Below, in pieces: positions 24,603-37,672 of a stretch of DNA of 64,000 bases (the stretch's first letter is position 1; each line of letters begins with the position of its first letter). This DNA comes from Brachypodius melanocephalos (Eukaryota; Chordata; Aves; Passeriformes; Pycnonotidae), in contig VZSR01000514.1 in NCBI GenBank assembly GCA_013398615.1, positions 10,832,116 to 10,896,115 of the forward strand, given 5' to 3'. A program made the position numbers and the translations under genes. The notes beneath the pieces are model-generated. The model was not told where the DNA came from. It made no database searches and saw only the letters and a list, made by a program, of their open reading frames with translations.

Positions 24603-27239
24603 TCATAAAGCTCTGTGTGGGTTCTGTTCTTTCATCACAGCTAGAGTTTTCCAAGTGATCTTCCTCATGATGGGACAACCTGTGGCTGCTCCCCAGCCTG
24701 AGGTTTCTCTCCACACAGCTGGACCTTGCATTCCTCATGCATTTATTGAATTTCAATCTGCTGTGCAGCGCTCTGGGGTGGTGCCTGTGTTTCTGACTGT
24801 TTGGGGCCCATTAGAAACATTTGTGTACATCCATAATTACTGAGTTTTAAACCACAGACGACTGCCTTTGGGGCCAAGAGGCACAGCAGATACAATCTGT
24901 CCTGTCAACTCTCATTCACTTCACCGTTATGTTTTTTCTTATAGAAGATGGCGATGCCAAAACTACTCTCAGGGTACCAACAGCAGCAAAGCTGCATTTC
25001 CAGCCAGCAAGACCAATTCAACAGGAGAGGCAATGCTCTGGGTGAAATGACTGGAGACAGACTTTTTTCTACCCTGGTCTAGCTTTTCATTATTTGTCAT
25101 CATCTTTGGTGCCTTAAGCATTTTGCTCGGGTGCTGCCCAGCTCTCTGGTATTCCCAGCATGCTGCTTCATCCCACTGTGATCCCAGGGGAAAGGGGCAC
25201 AGGGCAGGCACTGGGGCAGAGCTGATACCCAGTGGGATATGGAAGATGCCACATGGAGGGCATCAGGTGGCTGTCAGATTTCAGCAGCCTGAAGTTATTT
25301 GCACGATTAGAATCTTAATCTGGAAAGTGGATCCAGTCTAGCCTTCCTAATTACTGCCATCCATGGCTGCAGTGGGGTTTGTGTTTGTGTTTAAGTGTCG
25401 TGGATTAGCCGAGTGACACGTTCGTGTATTTACATGTGTGTGCCCTTAAGTGAAGAATCATCTTCATTCTGTTCCCTGCATGCTTTTCTAGTCTGTTAAA
25501 CACGTACTCCTGTTTTCATTACACTCCAGAGTTTGATTGCTGAGCTGTGTTAAAGCATCATTACAATGCTTCACAGTGCTCGGATGGGAAGCACCATTAA
25601 CATCTATTTATGGCACCCTGCACATGGGTGTCCACCATTGCCAAGGAATTCCCATGCAAGGCAGGGCTGGGACAGGGCTGCAGGCCATGTGTAGAGCTTC
25701 TATGTAGCTCCAGGGTGTGACCACGTGTGGGGCAGGGCAGGAACATCCCACCTGACATTCCAGCTGCTCTGGGGCTGTGTGCGTCAGGAGGCCCTGAAAG
25801 GTTTTATTTGTAACACATGAGTTGGAAACAAAGTGCCAGCTCCAAAAATGAAGATGCCACTTCACTGAGAAGGAATTGCCACTTGGTAGCAATGGCACAG
25901 ATAGGGAGTAGGATCTTGACTCAAGGGAAAAATGAGTGTGGCACTAAAACGAGCATGGAAATGTGATATTACAGCTCCAACTCCATGCAAACCACATTGC
26001 ATTTGTGGATCACATGGTGGAAGGGCATCCCATGCATGGACAGAGACTGGACTGGGAGAAAGAAAAGCTCACCCACTGGTCTCACATAAAGACAGAGAAG
26101 TGTAGAAAAGCCATTAGAGCTTTTGAAAAGTTCTCACACAGCCAAGTGACCTCTGCTAACCCCCTTCAATGTTGTATTTGTACATCTGGTCTGTTAGAAA
26201 GACTGGTTTTACAGTCCAGAAAACAACTGGGGGCTAAAACTGTTAGGCATATGTAAGAGTTTTGTCACAATAAAGATATCTTGTAAAGTTATTATAGTTA
26301 TGCTCAAGTATTTATTCCTTTATGATAGAAAATCCTAATTCCAGAGTCACAGTAGAAGGCCTTATCACTTAAAGCTTGATTTAAAAGAGAAAAAGAAGAT
26401 GTTTCTGAAGCTAAGAGAACATAAATAAACACCACAGAAGTGAAATATTATAAATCACGAGGTTATAGCTGCTAAGCAAAGTAAAAGTTAGAAAAGGTCC
26501 AAAACCAAAATGATGGTCAGCAGAGTAAAGAAAATGATAATTCCTTTAAAGCATATTAGCAGAAATCCAAGATAAAATCCTAAAAATCTGTTGACCTTGC
26601 TAAAGGCAAACACTCATCTATTGGAAAGCAAAGATTGCATTGCAATTTATGTTACTATCCATCAAATCACCAGCAATGATGCAGAAAGTCAGAGCTTTGA
26701 ACAGCTTTCACATCTGTACTCAAAGAACCATCCAGATGATGTGCTCACAGCACCTGCATGAAACTTTTCTTTCCACCAGCACTCATTGAACACTACAAAG
26801 AGACAGTTTAAAATTGGCAGGATAAATCTGAGGCTTTGCAGTTTTAAACAGCCAGGTAAGGTGTATTCTAGAACACGAATTTTTTTCCCCCTGTCAGCTC
26901 TTGGCTCCTACCTCTGTCCTCCCTGCAGAGCTTCCTGACATGGGATTTTTCCCAAGAGCCTGGAAAAGGAGCAGTGAGGAGTTTTCTGCTTCCCCAGTGC
27001 TGCATCTGCCCTTTGATTTCCCAGGGATGCACACGCTGAACCCCCAGTCCTTCACCTGGAGTTCTTAGAGCCTCTGAGGGCTGCTGAGGGAATCCCTCTG
27101 CTTTCCTGCAGCTTTTGGTGATGTGTTTCCACGTGTGCTGCTCCATCAGCTCAGCACAGAGCTGTCCTTCTCAGCTCCCGCCTCCCACCACAGCTACTGG
27201 GGCAGCACATCTGCACTCACACACCTCACAGTTTGCCTG
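24603..27239. other. Stretch without a recognised gene or clear repeat
   Basis: Mixed composition to about 26250, then AT-rich single-copy DNA to about 26870, then a GC-richer patch with a 92-codon minus-strand chance ORF at 26868-27146. Nothing was recognised. Confidence 0.5.
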
Positions 27240-27560
27240 GCTTCTTAACTTCAGGCTAATTCAGAAACAAAAGCTGAATTAGAGTTGGTAAAGAGATGAC
27301 AAGCGAATGCTGGCAGCGAATGCCACAAAATCAGAAGTATAAAAGGAGAATTAAGTTGTTAATCAGATTGAATCATTTCAAACAGAGTGGGGAGAATTTT
27401 CCAATGAAAAAGATGACTCCAGCATATAAATTAATCTTTTGTATAGGAAGAAATGAAAGTCATTAAATGTCATTGTCTTATTTTAAAAGCAGCAATATCC
27501 TGTCTGATTGCAAGTACTTAAAGTGGGCTGATTAAACAGAAACCTTATCTTCAGTGTTCC
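27240..27560. promoter_or_regulatory. Candidate conserved non-coding element with a small hairpin
   Basis: AT-rich single-copy block without ORFs. A perfect 9-base inverted repeat, CTAATTCAG at 27256-27264 and CTGAATTAG at 27274-27282, is separated by nine bases, and AATTAAG, TTAATCAG and AATTAATC motifs follow. This could be a regulatory element; evidence is composition and motifs only. Confidence 0.25.
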
Positions 27561-30500
27561 AAGGAGAAAATTGGAGAAGTTATCCAATTATGGATAATAA
27601 AGAACAGGGAAATATTGGAGCAGAGGGGAACTTGGTTAGGTAAGTTATGGAAGACCATTTGGCAATCAATCCCACCCAATATCCCAGGCACAAACAAAAG
27701 GGGATCTCTCCCACATCACAGCAAATGTCACAGCTTGGAGGGGCCTTTGAACTGCACACTTGCTTGTGATTTTCCAGTTTTGTAAGGCCTCTTCAGACCT
27801 GTACAAAACAATAGCCTGAGGCCCTTGTAAATACTAATATTCTGTTAAAACATCTGGTTACTGTAAAATGGGATTGTCTTTATTTCCAAATGGGAGTTTA
27901 CAAGCAGATTATCAGCTGCTGGCTGGCTGTTACTTTATACTCTCCAGCAATCCTCCCTGCACAGGCATCTTGCTCTGCCTGAATGGCATTTTTCTAGACT
28001 GCAAGTGAAATTTGAAGCAGAAACAGTAGTTCACTTGGCAGAGGGAATGCTCTGGTTGGGGTCTTCTCCTTCTGCTGCAGATATCCAGATGTCCATAAGC
28101 CCTGAGAGCCTCATGCCCTCAGTGCTGTTATTCCTGCACCGTCTGTGTGAGCTGGCACAGAGGACTGTCCCCATTCCCTGCACAGAGGGAATGTGAATGG
28201 GGACAATACAAAACAACCTCTCACAATGTAGCACAAACAGTCGAGGTTTAGATCTTTGGCCAAGACTGAAGCTTTGCATTCCTAATTCAAGAGAAAGGTT
28301 TCCTTTGCTCTGCCAAGGGAAAGAGCTCTTTGTCTGGACGGGACCTCCTATTGCTGCCAGGAGATGCAGGAAGCTCCAAACAGACTGTGGAAAACTGTCA
28401 GGAGCTAAAACTCAAATTGTTGCGTTTTCAGGCGGTCTTGATGTTTCTGGGGAACACGACCTGAGTGAAAGGATGTACCACTGCCTACCAAGGGTCTGGT
28501 ATCAGAGCCTGGGCAGTGATTGCATCAGGGACAGCAGAAAGCCTTTAACCTTTGCACTGTTCTTAATTTAACCTTTAAAGGATGTAATTTCTACTCTCGG
28601 TTTTTTCTCTACTTTCACTGTTTGGGCAGCTTGGGCTAAATACAGCCTGCAAAACCAGGGGAGCCCCTGGAGGGAAAAGCCAGTCCCAGCACACCCCCAA
28701 TGGGGCACATCCTCTTTCCCATCTCCTGCCCTACAGTTCCACAACCACCTGCTGGGAAAAAGAGGAAGGGTAATTTGTGTATTTTTATGTCTGTGTGGCT
28801 GATCTTAGGTTCTGTGTCTGATGCATTTGGCAAGTAAATAACTAGACATGAAAGTGGAACAATGTACCTGTCAGGGGGGTGGGTGTCTACAGGAAACTTG
28901 CTTTTCAGTTTATAAAGGGAAAATTATGCTTAATGAATTCAAAGATGCTTCAAAACAACCCTCTAAAAAAAGAAATCAGTCTATAAAGTGCACTTAGTTA
29001 CATATAATTGATGTCATTAAAGGGATCTTTTGCAGAATTGTTATTTATGTAAAGAAATTACCAGCTGTAGGACTTGGTGTTTCTATCTTTTGAGCCAGCA
29101 ATCAGGTAAAAAATACCTTCAGAACTGAAACTTGCAGTAGAGGCAACCTGAAGCTCAGCCCTGGCAGCCTTGTCTGCAGATATTCTGGCTGAGTAGAGAG
29201 GATAACACTTCATAATCTGGTATGACTTAAATCTCCTCTGTGCCAGATAAGATAGCAAAGGGAGAAAATCAAATCAGGTTTCAGGGAGAGTTATCACGCT
29301 TCTTTGTACAAATTTGTATCTAAATCTGCAAGCTGAGGAGCGTGTTGGGAACCTCTTAAGCAGGACAGACGGGAGGGGAGCTGCCTCTCCTGCTCTGTGC
29401 CCCACATCAGCCTGGCTGCTCCAAACCCACCAGCCCACATTGTCCATGGAGCCCCTTCTCTGCCTGGCTGTCCACAGCCTCAGATTGATGGGCCACTCCC
29501 TTCCACACCCTCATGCTTGGATTGGTGGGATACAGAGCTTCTCCCACCCTTCTTTTTCCAACAGCCACTTTCCTCACTCGACACCCCTTTTGTTTTCCAG
29601 ACCAAGAGACATCCCTAATGGATAGGAAACACTCACAGATCTTGGGACATCTGTTCCCTAGCCCACCCTGCCGACTGACAGGATGGGCTTTTATGATGGA
29701 AACGATTCCAGCTCCATTTGCTGGCTGTCATGGCACAGTGCTGCCAGAGCATTTGCCGGAATAGCGCTGCCTTGATTTTTACAAGGGAGAGGAAATATTC
29801 TACAGGGCTGGGGATGTATTCCTTCCCTCAAGAGCTGAAGTGCAAGCTTTCATCTTGAGCCATCCTCCTTCTCTTCCGGACCCTCAGCCGAGCCGGTGGC
29901 TGCTCAGCTCGAGAACAAACAGATGTTTCTCTTGCTGCACAGTATGTTGTTTAATCCCACGTCAGGGAACAGTCTGGTGCATTCCCGTGCAACTGTCAGC
30001 TTTGGAAGGTGTTTTGCCCTGGATGTGTACGGAAATGCAGCTGATGATAGTGTTGAGGCTTTACAGTGATGCTGACTTAATGCCCTTCGGGGCTGGATTC
30101 TGAAATGTTGCATAGGAAAAGAAAGGGAAAATACGGTACCCAAATTTTAGACCTAGAGCTGAGCAGACTGGGATCTGCTACAAGATTATGGTTTCAGATG
30201 CGTAAATCACCCCACGTATTCTTAACAGTGATCTGTGTGTGAAACAACTCTAACTTGGCCATTGAAATATTCAGGATCAATTCACAAGCTTCAAAGTCCA
30301 CATGATCTGAATGAAATCTGGGTGTGACCAGCAGTGCAGAAGCAAATCCCTGGTCCAGCCCGGGATGGGAGTTGTGGTGCCCATGTCCTGTGCAGTGTGT
30401 GGCTCTGGGAAGAGGGGAGCTGTTGTAGGAAATGGCCATGCTCAGCCTGAGGATGTTAAGCACCCACAGGACACACAGCTGCACCAGCACATCTCTGCCT

Positions 30501-33500
30501 CAGGTGAGGAGGGCTCAGCTGCTTCCTGCACTGCCCCAGGAGAAGGTGCTGCCCAGAGCTGTCCTCAGGCACAACCTGCCCTGGTGACCACTATGGCCCT
30601 AATCACCCACTGGCACAGGGAAGGACTGTCACTGATTCCACACTCAGATCCAGGGGACACATTGGAGGTTTGCCTAAACACTGTATCAGGACAATAATTT
30701 GCTTTTCTGTGATTTTCCCAGAGCAAATTAACATATGTAACAAATGCAGAGCTGGATCTGGATAGGAAATGAAACCCAGCTCCGTTTGGAAAACAGACGT
30801 GAGGCAGAATGAGGATCTCTGCACAGAGTTTGAACCCTCCTGCAGCAAAAGAAAGGATGTGTTCCTGACGGAATGGAAAGGTCCCTGAGAAGCTCCCAGG
30901 GGTGCCTGGGGGGCTGGTGAGGCTCTTTGAGACCTCAGCCCACCTGTCACTGATACCCTGCATGGTGTCACTGCCTCAGCAATGCTTTCTACACTCAACA
31001 TCCTTCCCCTTTGGTCCCTCTCAGCCTGCTCAGCACAACCCTTCCCCTTCCACTGAACTGGGTCACTCAAAACACCAACTCTCCCTGCTTGCCTGTTTGG
31101 GATGGGAGTTAGGATTTCAGGATGCAAAGCTGTCTCTCCCTTCTTCCCATCCCTGGATGTTGCTTTGGAAACACCCTCCCTCCCTGCCAAGCCTGTGAAT
31201 GACAGCCCATAACCCAGAGCCTGGCTGCTCTCTCCTAGCAGCAGGGCCATTAGTATCACACAACCCATTATCAGTGGCCCTACACACTGGTCCCACTAAA
31301 ATCAATTTATCGCCTGGAGTATTTGGCTCATAAAAGGGTAGTTTCCTTTTTTTCCCCTTTTACCTTCATAACCAAGGTTATCTGCTCAAGAATGTAGAGA
31401 GTAAATGAGGTGGTTCAGCTTATGGATACAAATAGATCTTGCTTTTTTGACTTGCAAAATGAATTTCACTGTGACTTCGATAAAACTTAAGTATGCTAAT
31501 GTTCAGTCAACCAGTTGTCTATTTATTTCTGTTTATGCCAGCATACCCATTAGCAACTTTTTCTTGTTTTCTTTTAGAATATTAAATGGTTCAAACATAT
31601 TCTAAAAATTAGTTGATTAGCTTGTTAGGGCACATTTCCACTTCTAGTTCCTTCTGTAGCAAAAGAGAAAATGAAGGTAATTTTGTTTGCAAGGAACGTA
31701 TGATTGGAAGCTGACTGTTGAAAGATGTGCCATGTCAATGTAATGAGGGAGTGTAATATCTTAGTTTGCATCAATATGGAAATAACTGTGCAGTTTGACA
31801 GACCTGATGCTAAAGGCAGCACCAGAGCACTCATTATGCATTCAGCCTCTGATTATGAAAAATAGTGTGTTTTCCTTTAAAGAGGAATACACATTATCAA
31901 TCAAAACCATGCCAATTATTTCCAAAAGGGATCACAGCTAAACAGGCGTGGGGTCTCTTCAAATATAACTGCACCTGAGAAAACAGACAGATATCAAAGT
32001 ACATGATAGTTTAATTTCCTGACAGTTGAATTAATTAGGCAATATAAACCCTGCTTCCTGATTGGCCCAAGCTTTGCTAGGCAGGCACCACGAGTTGTGA
32101 TGACTTTCTTCACTAAGTTGCATCCCTGGTTGGGGGTTTGGTGTCCCTGGACCTGCTCAGGTGCTCCTGAACATGGGAATCAAAATTAACTGAGGTCACA
32201 GAGTGGCCCTTTAAGACAAGAGCACACCTCACTTCTTCTGGCACAATTTTTTTCTCGTTAACCCTTTTTCTCCTGTGCTGTTTGAAGCAATATTTGGTCT
32301 TTTGATTTCCATGAGATTCACTGGGTGAATATCATGATATCTTTGCTCCATAGGCAGTTAAAGCCATTGCTCCAGTCCTTTTGCCATCCACAGTATCTCC
32401 GCTCTCTACACACACAACACTCTTCATTTGGGCTCTTTAGTTTGTATCAGAGCCCAAAGCATTATTTTAACCCATGGCCTGCAGGGGTTCTTGGCTGAGT
32501 TTGATCTCCCTTGTCTTATTTTCAACAAATAACTTCTTTAAAATGCAGAATCAGGCTGCATTCAACCACCTTAACAGAATGGTCACCCGGCTGTTATTAT
32601 ATGTAAAAAGAAAGATAAGAGGATAATTGCAAAGTCACCAAACAACATATATGAACACAGACAATTATCTGGAATAAACAGAACTAGCATGGAGTGGAAG
32701 CGCTGTTAAGGCATTTCCCTTATTTAACTGTTGGCTTTCTGTGCTTTGTGCAGGGGCAGTTCAGAGAGCAGAGCTCAAAGATATGCCACTAACACCCACG
32801 TGTGGCATCATGCAAGGCAGAGGCACAGCCAGACTTCAGAGGGTTCAGCGTGGATCAAGCAGTGCCGCACAAATCAGAAACTTCCCGGGCTTTTGTCCGT
32901 GTTCCATTTCCATTCCATCACTTTGTCCCCAAAGAGACGTCTAAATGAAAGCTGTGTTGTTGTAAATAGGGAAAGTCAGTTGATCATGTAGGATTTCAGT
33001 CTGCTTTTGCATTTGAAGGTCTCTAATGTCAAGTTGTCTGTAATTTGTACTGAACCAGAAGCAAAATACTGCTGTGCTGTCACTGGAGTGTCAATGACTT
33101 CTCTGCAAAACTGAATCTCTGTGACATTTACACATCCTAAGGACCTGTCTGAGCTTTGCATTCCGCTGAGATGATGCAGGAGTAACAGTTTTTTCAGGCT
33201 TCAAATTGAAGCTCTTCTGGCATTTTGCAGCTATAGCAAGGGGGGAAAAATGGTAACTTGTAAGTGACCTTCTGTTCTGCTCCTTGGGAACAGCACACGC
33301 CTCAGAGGGATGTATGGGACTTAAAGCACTGCAATTGTACTGGAGGTACATAAATTGCTGTAGAATTAAAGCCTAACTGGCTCTGGTGGCTGCATTTTCA
33401 CCAATCATTTGAAGGGAATACGAGTGTAGAAATGTAAAGCTCAGTGCTGGTTTTCTCAGCTGCAGGAAACCAGGCAGATGTATTATTTCTTTGTTAGCAA

Positions 33501-35723
33501 GGTACAAATAAACACAAACTTAAGGAATCAGGAAGGTAAATCCTGACTCTCCATAGGAAATTTCACAGTAAAATTAGCTCAGAACTGGACTACACAGATT
33601 TGTTTAAAGAAAACAAGGAGCTCCTGGTTTATGTGTCTCATATGAAAGAATACACTAAATAAACAAAAATGGTTCAATAAATACCATTCCATGTTTTGTT
33701 GGCCTAAAAAATGAATGTTGTATTTTTTTATTATTTTTTGGTTGAGAGACTGAAAAACTCTTCTCATCATCAGGTGTTGTCCACGGATGTACCTGTTTTA
33801 AGTGTTCCCCCATCACGGTCCATCTTGATCCCTTGCCATTCAACCAAGTTGCAGTCATTTAGAGTACTTATGTATTGCAATAGTTTCTATGACAACAGAT
33901 GATGGTGATGTTAAGAGTAAAGAATTTTAAGTTGGGTCTATGAATAGAGAGATAAAGGCACTGAACCACAGAGGGAAAGCTTTGCTTCCATTCAGCCTAA
34001 ATATCTCTGCTGTTACTATTTACCAGCAAATAATGACAATAGTATGAAAAGCAAATACACTCAGACTTGAAGTTTTAGGCAAGGAAATGTTTTCCTAAAA
34101 ATCTCTTATTGTGTGGATTTGGTGAGTTTCTGAGCAGCCCAGGTCGTTGGGGAACTGGATTCACCCTGGCAGCCACTGGCCCGTTCAGTTCCATTGAGAG
34201 GAAGGTGTGAATGCTCCGAGCCTACATCTCACCCTGCGTGGGACTGAGCAGCTGAGTGTTGCTGCCAAGCCCTCTCAGACACAAAAATACTACACGGCTT
34301 AGTGATGATAGCTCCAAAACCTGGGGATTAGAGCTCCTTCACTTGTAGAAAAACTTCTACCAACACCTGGGAAGACAACACTTCTCTCCCAGCTCTCCTG
34401 CAGGCCCCCATGTAAAACCCACTCGCTCCATGGTTTCCAGACCCACGCTCCTGCCATTAATCCAGTTTTTCTCCTGGCTGGTTTACCTCCACACAAAGCT
34501 GCATTTCAGCTTGCTGGGGTCGGGACAGGCTTTTCATCTTTGGGCAATGCTGAGCAGAAAAGAGCTTGGCCCTTCGGCTGGGGGCCAATATCTGATCGTG
34601 CGATGCAAAGCACTCTCCAGGAAAAGTCTTCCCCGGTGGTTAGTAAATGTCAGGATACAATCAGATATCTACTGCACTAGTTTAGGTTGCATAATTAAGT
34701 CAGTATTATTTGGATATGGATAATAAAATCTGCTTACCTACAGCGGTCCAAAAAGGCCATTAGGAACCCACAGTTAAGAAAGCTGCAAGTTCCTGCCAAT
34801 CCCAATGGCAGCTGCACGGGGAGAATGAGGAGTGGAGCAGGGTTTTGTGGCCAAATTCTCTGGAATCAGGAACCAACAGCCCCACATCCTGCCAGACCTA
34901 ATGATGGGATAAGCTCAGCTCCCTCGGCCCAAATCCTGCTGGGAGCAGAGGCTGCAGAGGGAATGCACTGCCCTGGGGATTACAGGGGTGATAGGGGTGT
35001 GGGACAGCAGGGATGACACCGGGAATAACGCACTGTCCTGGAGAGGGGACAGTGCTCCCATCCTTGCCTCTGAATCTGTTCCCCCTTGGTGCAAAACCAT
35101 GAAGGCACCACTGATTTACCCATCAAGCTTACTGCTGTAGCCAACTCCAGCCTCTTCTATAAATTCTGGCCTGTGTGTAATAGAATAAATCCAAACCCTT
35201 ATTTTCAACAGCTGTTGAGTAGTGTTGCTGTTCTGGCCTCCTACTCTGCTCACAAGCAGGAAAAGATTATGGGCAGAAGGATTTCTTTGAAAACAAAACT
35301 AGAGGAGTCCAGTTCTGGTATGGGCTAATCTGGGTAAAAGCATGTGCCAGCTCCTGTAACCTTCTCATGCCTGCACTTTGTTTTCCACTAAATGTCAGCT
35401 CTGATAGACTGGCCTGCTCATCTGAAAGGGCAGGTTTTTGCTTCAATAAAAACAAACCTAGTTAGAAAGATAGACACTACCTCAATAAAAAAAATACCAG
35501 GGATGCATGAAATGTTCAGGCTTAATTGGTATGGCTACACTGCACCGTTTCCTTGCTGGCATATGCTAGCAGAGTGTATTCGTTATCAGGGGATTTTCAA
35601 GGTTATAAAGCATCTTAAAGGTGTTGGGGAGTGTGTAAATTAAGCTGCTACAGGTAGGTAATGTTCCCATGATGTCAGGACTAAATATGCTGGTGCCTCC
35701 AGGTAAGAATTTACCACGGTCTA
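27561..35723. other. Long repeat-poor stretch without a recognised gene
   Basis: About 8 kb in which I recognise no mobile element. A GC-richer part at 29300-31300 holds the longest open frame of the window (221 codons, minus strand, 30603-31268), overlapped by frames on the other strand and without any domain. The 31380-32060 part is AT-rich and looks like unique sequence. No exon, RNA gene or CRISPR-like array is visible. Confidence 0.5.
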
Positions 35724-35780
35724 GGGGCCGGATCCTCAGTTAATGTAAATCCTGCTGGCTCCGTTGGTTTCACTGCAGCC
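35724..35780. mobile_element. Half of an ancient palindromic MITE-like element
   Basis: GGGGCCGGATCCTCAGTTAA, then TGTAAATCCTGCTGGCTCC and GTTGGTTTCACTGCAGC, follow the arm and centre of the palindromic amniote repeat that starts GGCCAGATCCTCAGCTGGTG and has CTCCATTGACTTCAATGG at its centre. The second arm is not visible. The element has no coding capacity and is probably a non-autonomous DNA-transposon remnant. Confidence 0.5.
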
Positions 35781-37269
35781 ATTCACACTCCCTGCATTTT
35801 GCATTCACAGATCCAGCCTTGCCACCTAATGTCTAGAGCACTCTAAGGCACAAAAAAGTTACAAAATAAACACCCCACCCTCGGTAGCTGAGAGTTTTGG
35901 CTGGATGCTGCTTCTCCGGAGGGATGTGATGCCTCACTGGGTGCCAGCTCATTTCCTTGGAGCTGGGCAGAGAGGGATTTTGGCAGCACAGGCTGCCCCA
36001 GCACAGCCCCACCTGGGAGCCAGGCAGCCAAATTAACAGCGTTTCTGCTGCAATAAATTGTCATCAAGGGGAAGGAGGACATTTAAGTGGCACATTATTT
36101 ACTGGATGGGGAATGATGAAGCTGGAGGAAAGAGGAGCCTTATTCAGTCATTTTGAAAGGGATGAATCAAATGGCAGGAGTCTTCAATTTCTTCACTGGA
36201 GGTGTAAAGGAAGGGGAATACATGCAGCTCCACACTACAAGTCCTGTCCCTTCCTGGAAGGGTGGCACTTGCCTGAGCTCTTTATCTTGCTGGTGAAGTC
36301 TCAAGCATCTGTCTCTCCCTGTCCCCTCCCTATCTCTGCACGGATCGGATGAGCTGATCTGTCACTGCCCCTTGAATCAGCCACAAGTGCCTTTCCCACT
36401 GCCCCAGAGCAGCTTGTGCTGGAGCATGGGACCCCCACAGCTCCCCACCCACCGAGGGCTGCAGGGGAGGGCCTCCAAAAGGGCTGGAAGCAAAGCTCTC
36501 ACTGGGAAGGACACGTGCAGGAGCAGCATTCCTGATTCCAGCTCACTTATTCCCTCTGGGCTCTCTCGGTAAGAAGAGCTTCCGGAAGAGTATTTAGGGA
36601 AATCTTGTAAGCATTAGCAGCATGATGGAGCTCTGCAGCCTTCGTGTAAATGTTGTTCTGGGTTAAAAGCTTTGGACGAGTATGTTATAAACATAAGTAT
36701 GTCTGTGGGGATTGTTAACTCTCCCTTTGCCAAGGTAACCTCCCTATTCCTGAGCCAGGGAAGGCTGTGGAATGAGGTACAGCCATGCTGGTGTGCTGGC
36801 ACTCCTGGTACTTTGGATGTTATTTTAAACCCTGGGGAATACAGCACACAGGAGTTGGTCAGGCACGTGCTCCTTCCCAGGTAAGCAGTTGCTGTCCCAG
36901 CATGGTGTCAACCCTAGCAGCAGCCCTGGTGAATCCCAGGGCAGCAGCACCTTGGTGGAGGTGCCAGTGCCTGCCAAGATGTGTGTCCAGACTGCCCAGA
37001 CAGCCCCTCCAAATCCCTGTCCATGGTGTATCATCAACATCCATCATGTATCCCATCAGCAGGCAGTGAGCCTCTGCTCACTGCTGTGGCAGGGAGAAGC
37101 TCCCCCAGCCCAGGAATGGAGCATCCTCCCTCATGGAGAACCAAAGTCACTGACCCCAGGGCTCAGGGCCAGGGCCAGTGACCCAAACCAAGACTGGATT
37201 TTAAGGTGTACCAGATCTCCCCAGAACAGAGTACACCGTCAGTGCAGAGCCAGACTGGGCACTGCTCGC
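35781..37269. other. Stretch without a recognised gene
   Basis: GC-rich from about 35880 with many overlapping chance frames (up to 152 codons at 36889-37347). Donor-like GTAAG strings at 36570 and 36880 are not tied to a supported exon. The right end grades into a CR1 copy, and the bases from about 37100 may be its decayed 5' part. Confidence 0.45.
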
Positions 37270-37672
37270 CTGGAACACAGCCTGGGAGAGCTGGAGGTGT
37301 CCAGCCTGGAGATGAGAAAGCTCCAGGGAGACTCTTCCCATGCCTAAAGGAGCTCCAAGAGAGCTGGAGAAGGACTTGGGACAAGGATATGGAGTGACAG
37401 AACACAGGGAATGGCTTCCCAGAGCAAGAGAGCAGGATTAGATGGGATTTTGGGCAGGAATTGTTGCCTGTGAGGGTGGGCAGGCCCTGGCACAGGGTGC
37501 CCAGAGCAGCTGTGGCTGTCCCTGGATCCCTGGCAGTGTCCAAGGCCAGGCTGGACACTGGGGCTTGGAGCAGCCTGGGACAGTGGAAGGTGTCCCTGCC
37601 ATGGCAGGGGTGATCCAGGGCACTGGATGATCTTTATGGCCCCTTCCAACCCAGACTGTTCTGTGAACCTGA
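37270..37672 (+). mobile_element. CR1 LINE, 5'-truncated, longest copy in the window (sense)
   Basis: About 400 bases of the CR1 3' region in sense orientation. In order one sees GTCCAGCCTGGAGATGAG, AGGAGCTCCAAGAGAGCTGG, ATGGCTTCCCAGAGC, TTAGATGGGATTTTGGGCAG, CAGGCCCTGGCACAGGGTGC, GTGTCCAAGGCCAGGCTGGA, TGGAGCAGCCTGGGACAGTG and CCCCTTCCAACCCAGACTG, ending near TTCTGTGAACC. This is the CR1 type with the GGCTTGGAGCAGCCTGGG word that is common in passerines. The terminal octamer repeat is reduced. Open frames here and on the complementary strand are by-products of the element. Confidence 0.9.

Noticed and set aside
26130..26165. TCACACAGCCAAGTGACCTC as an antisense MIR
   Set aside because: Only one core word matches and the flanking words of MIR are missing on both sides.
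36372..36885. Frames ending near GTAAGA and GTAAGC donors
   Set aside because: Overlapping frames on both strands and no recognisable protein; GC-rich chance ORFs.
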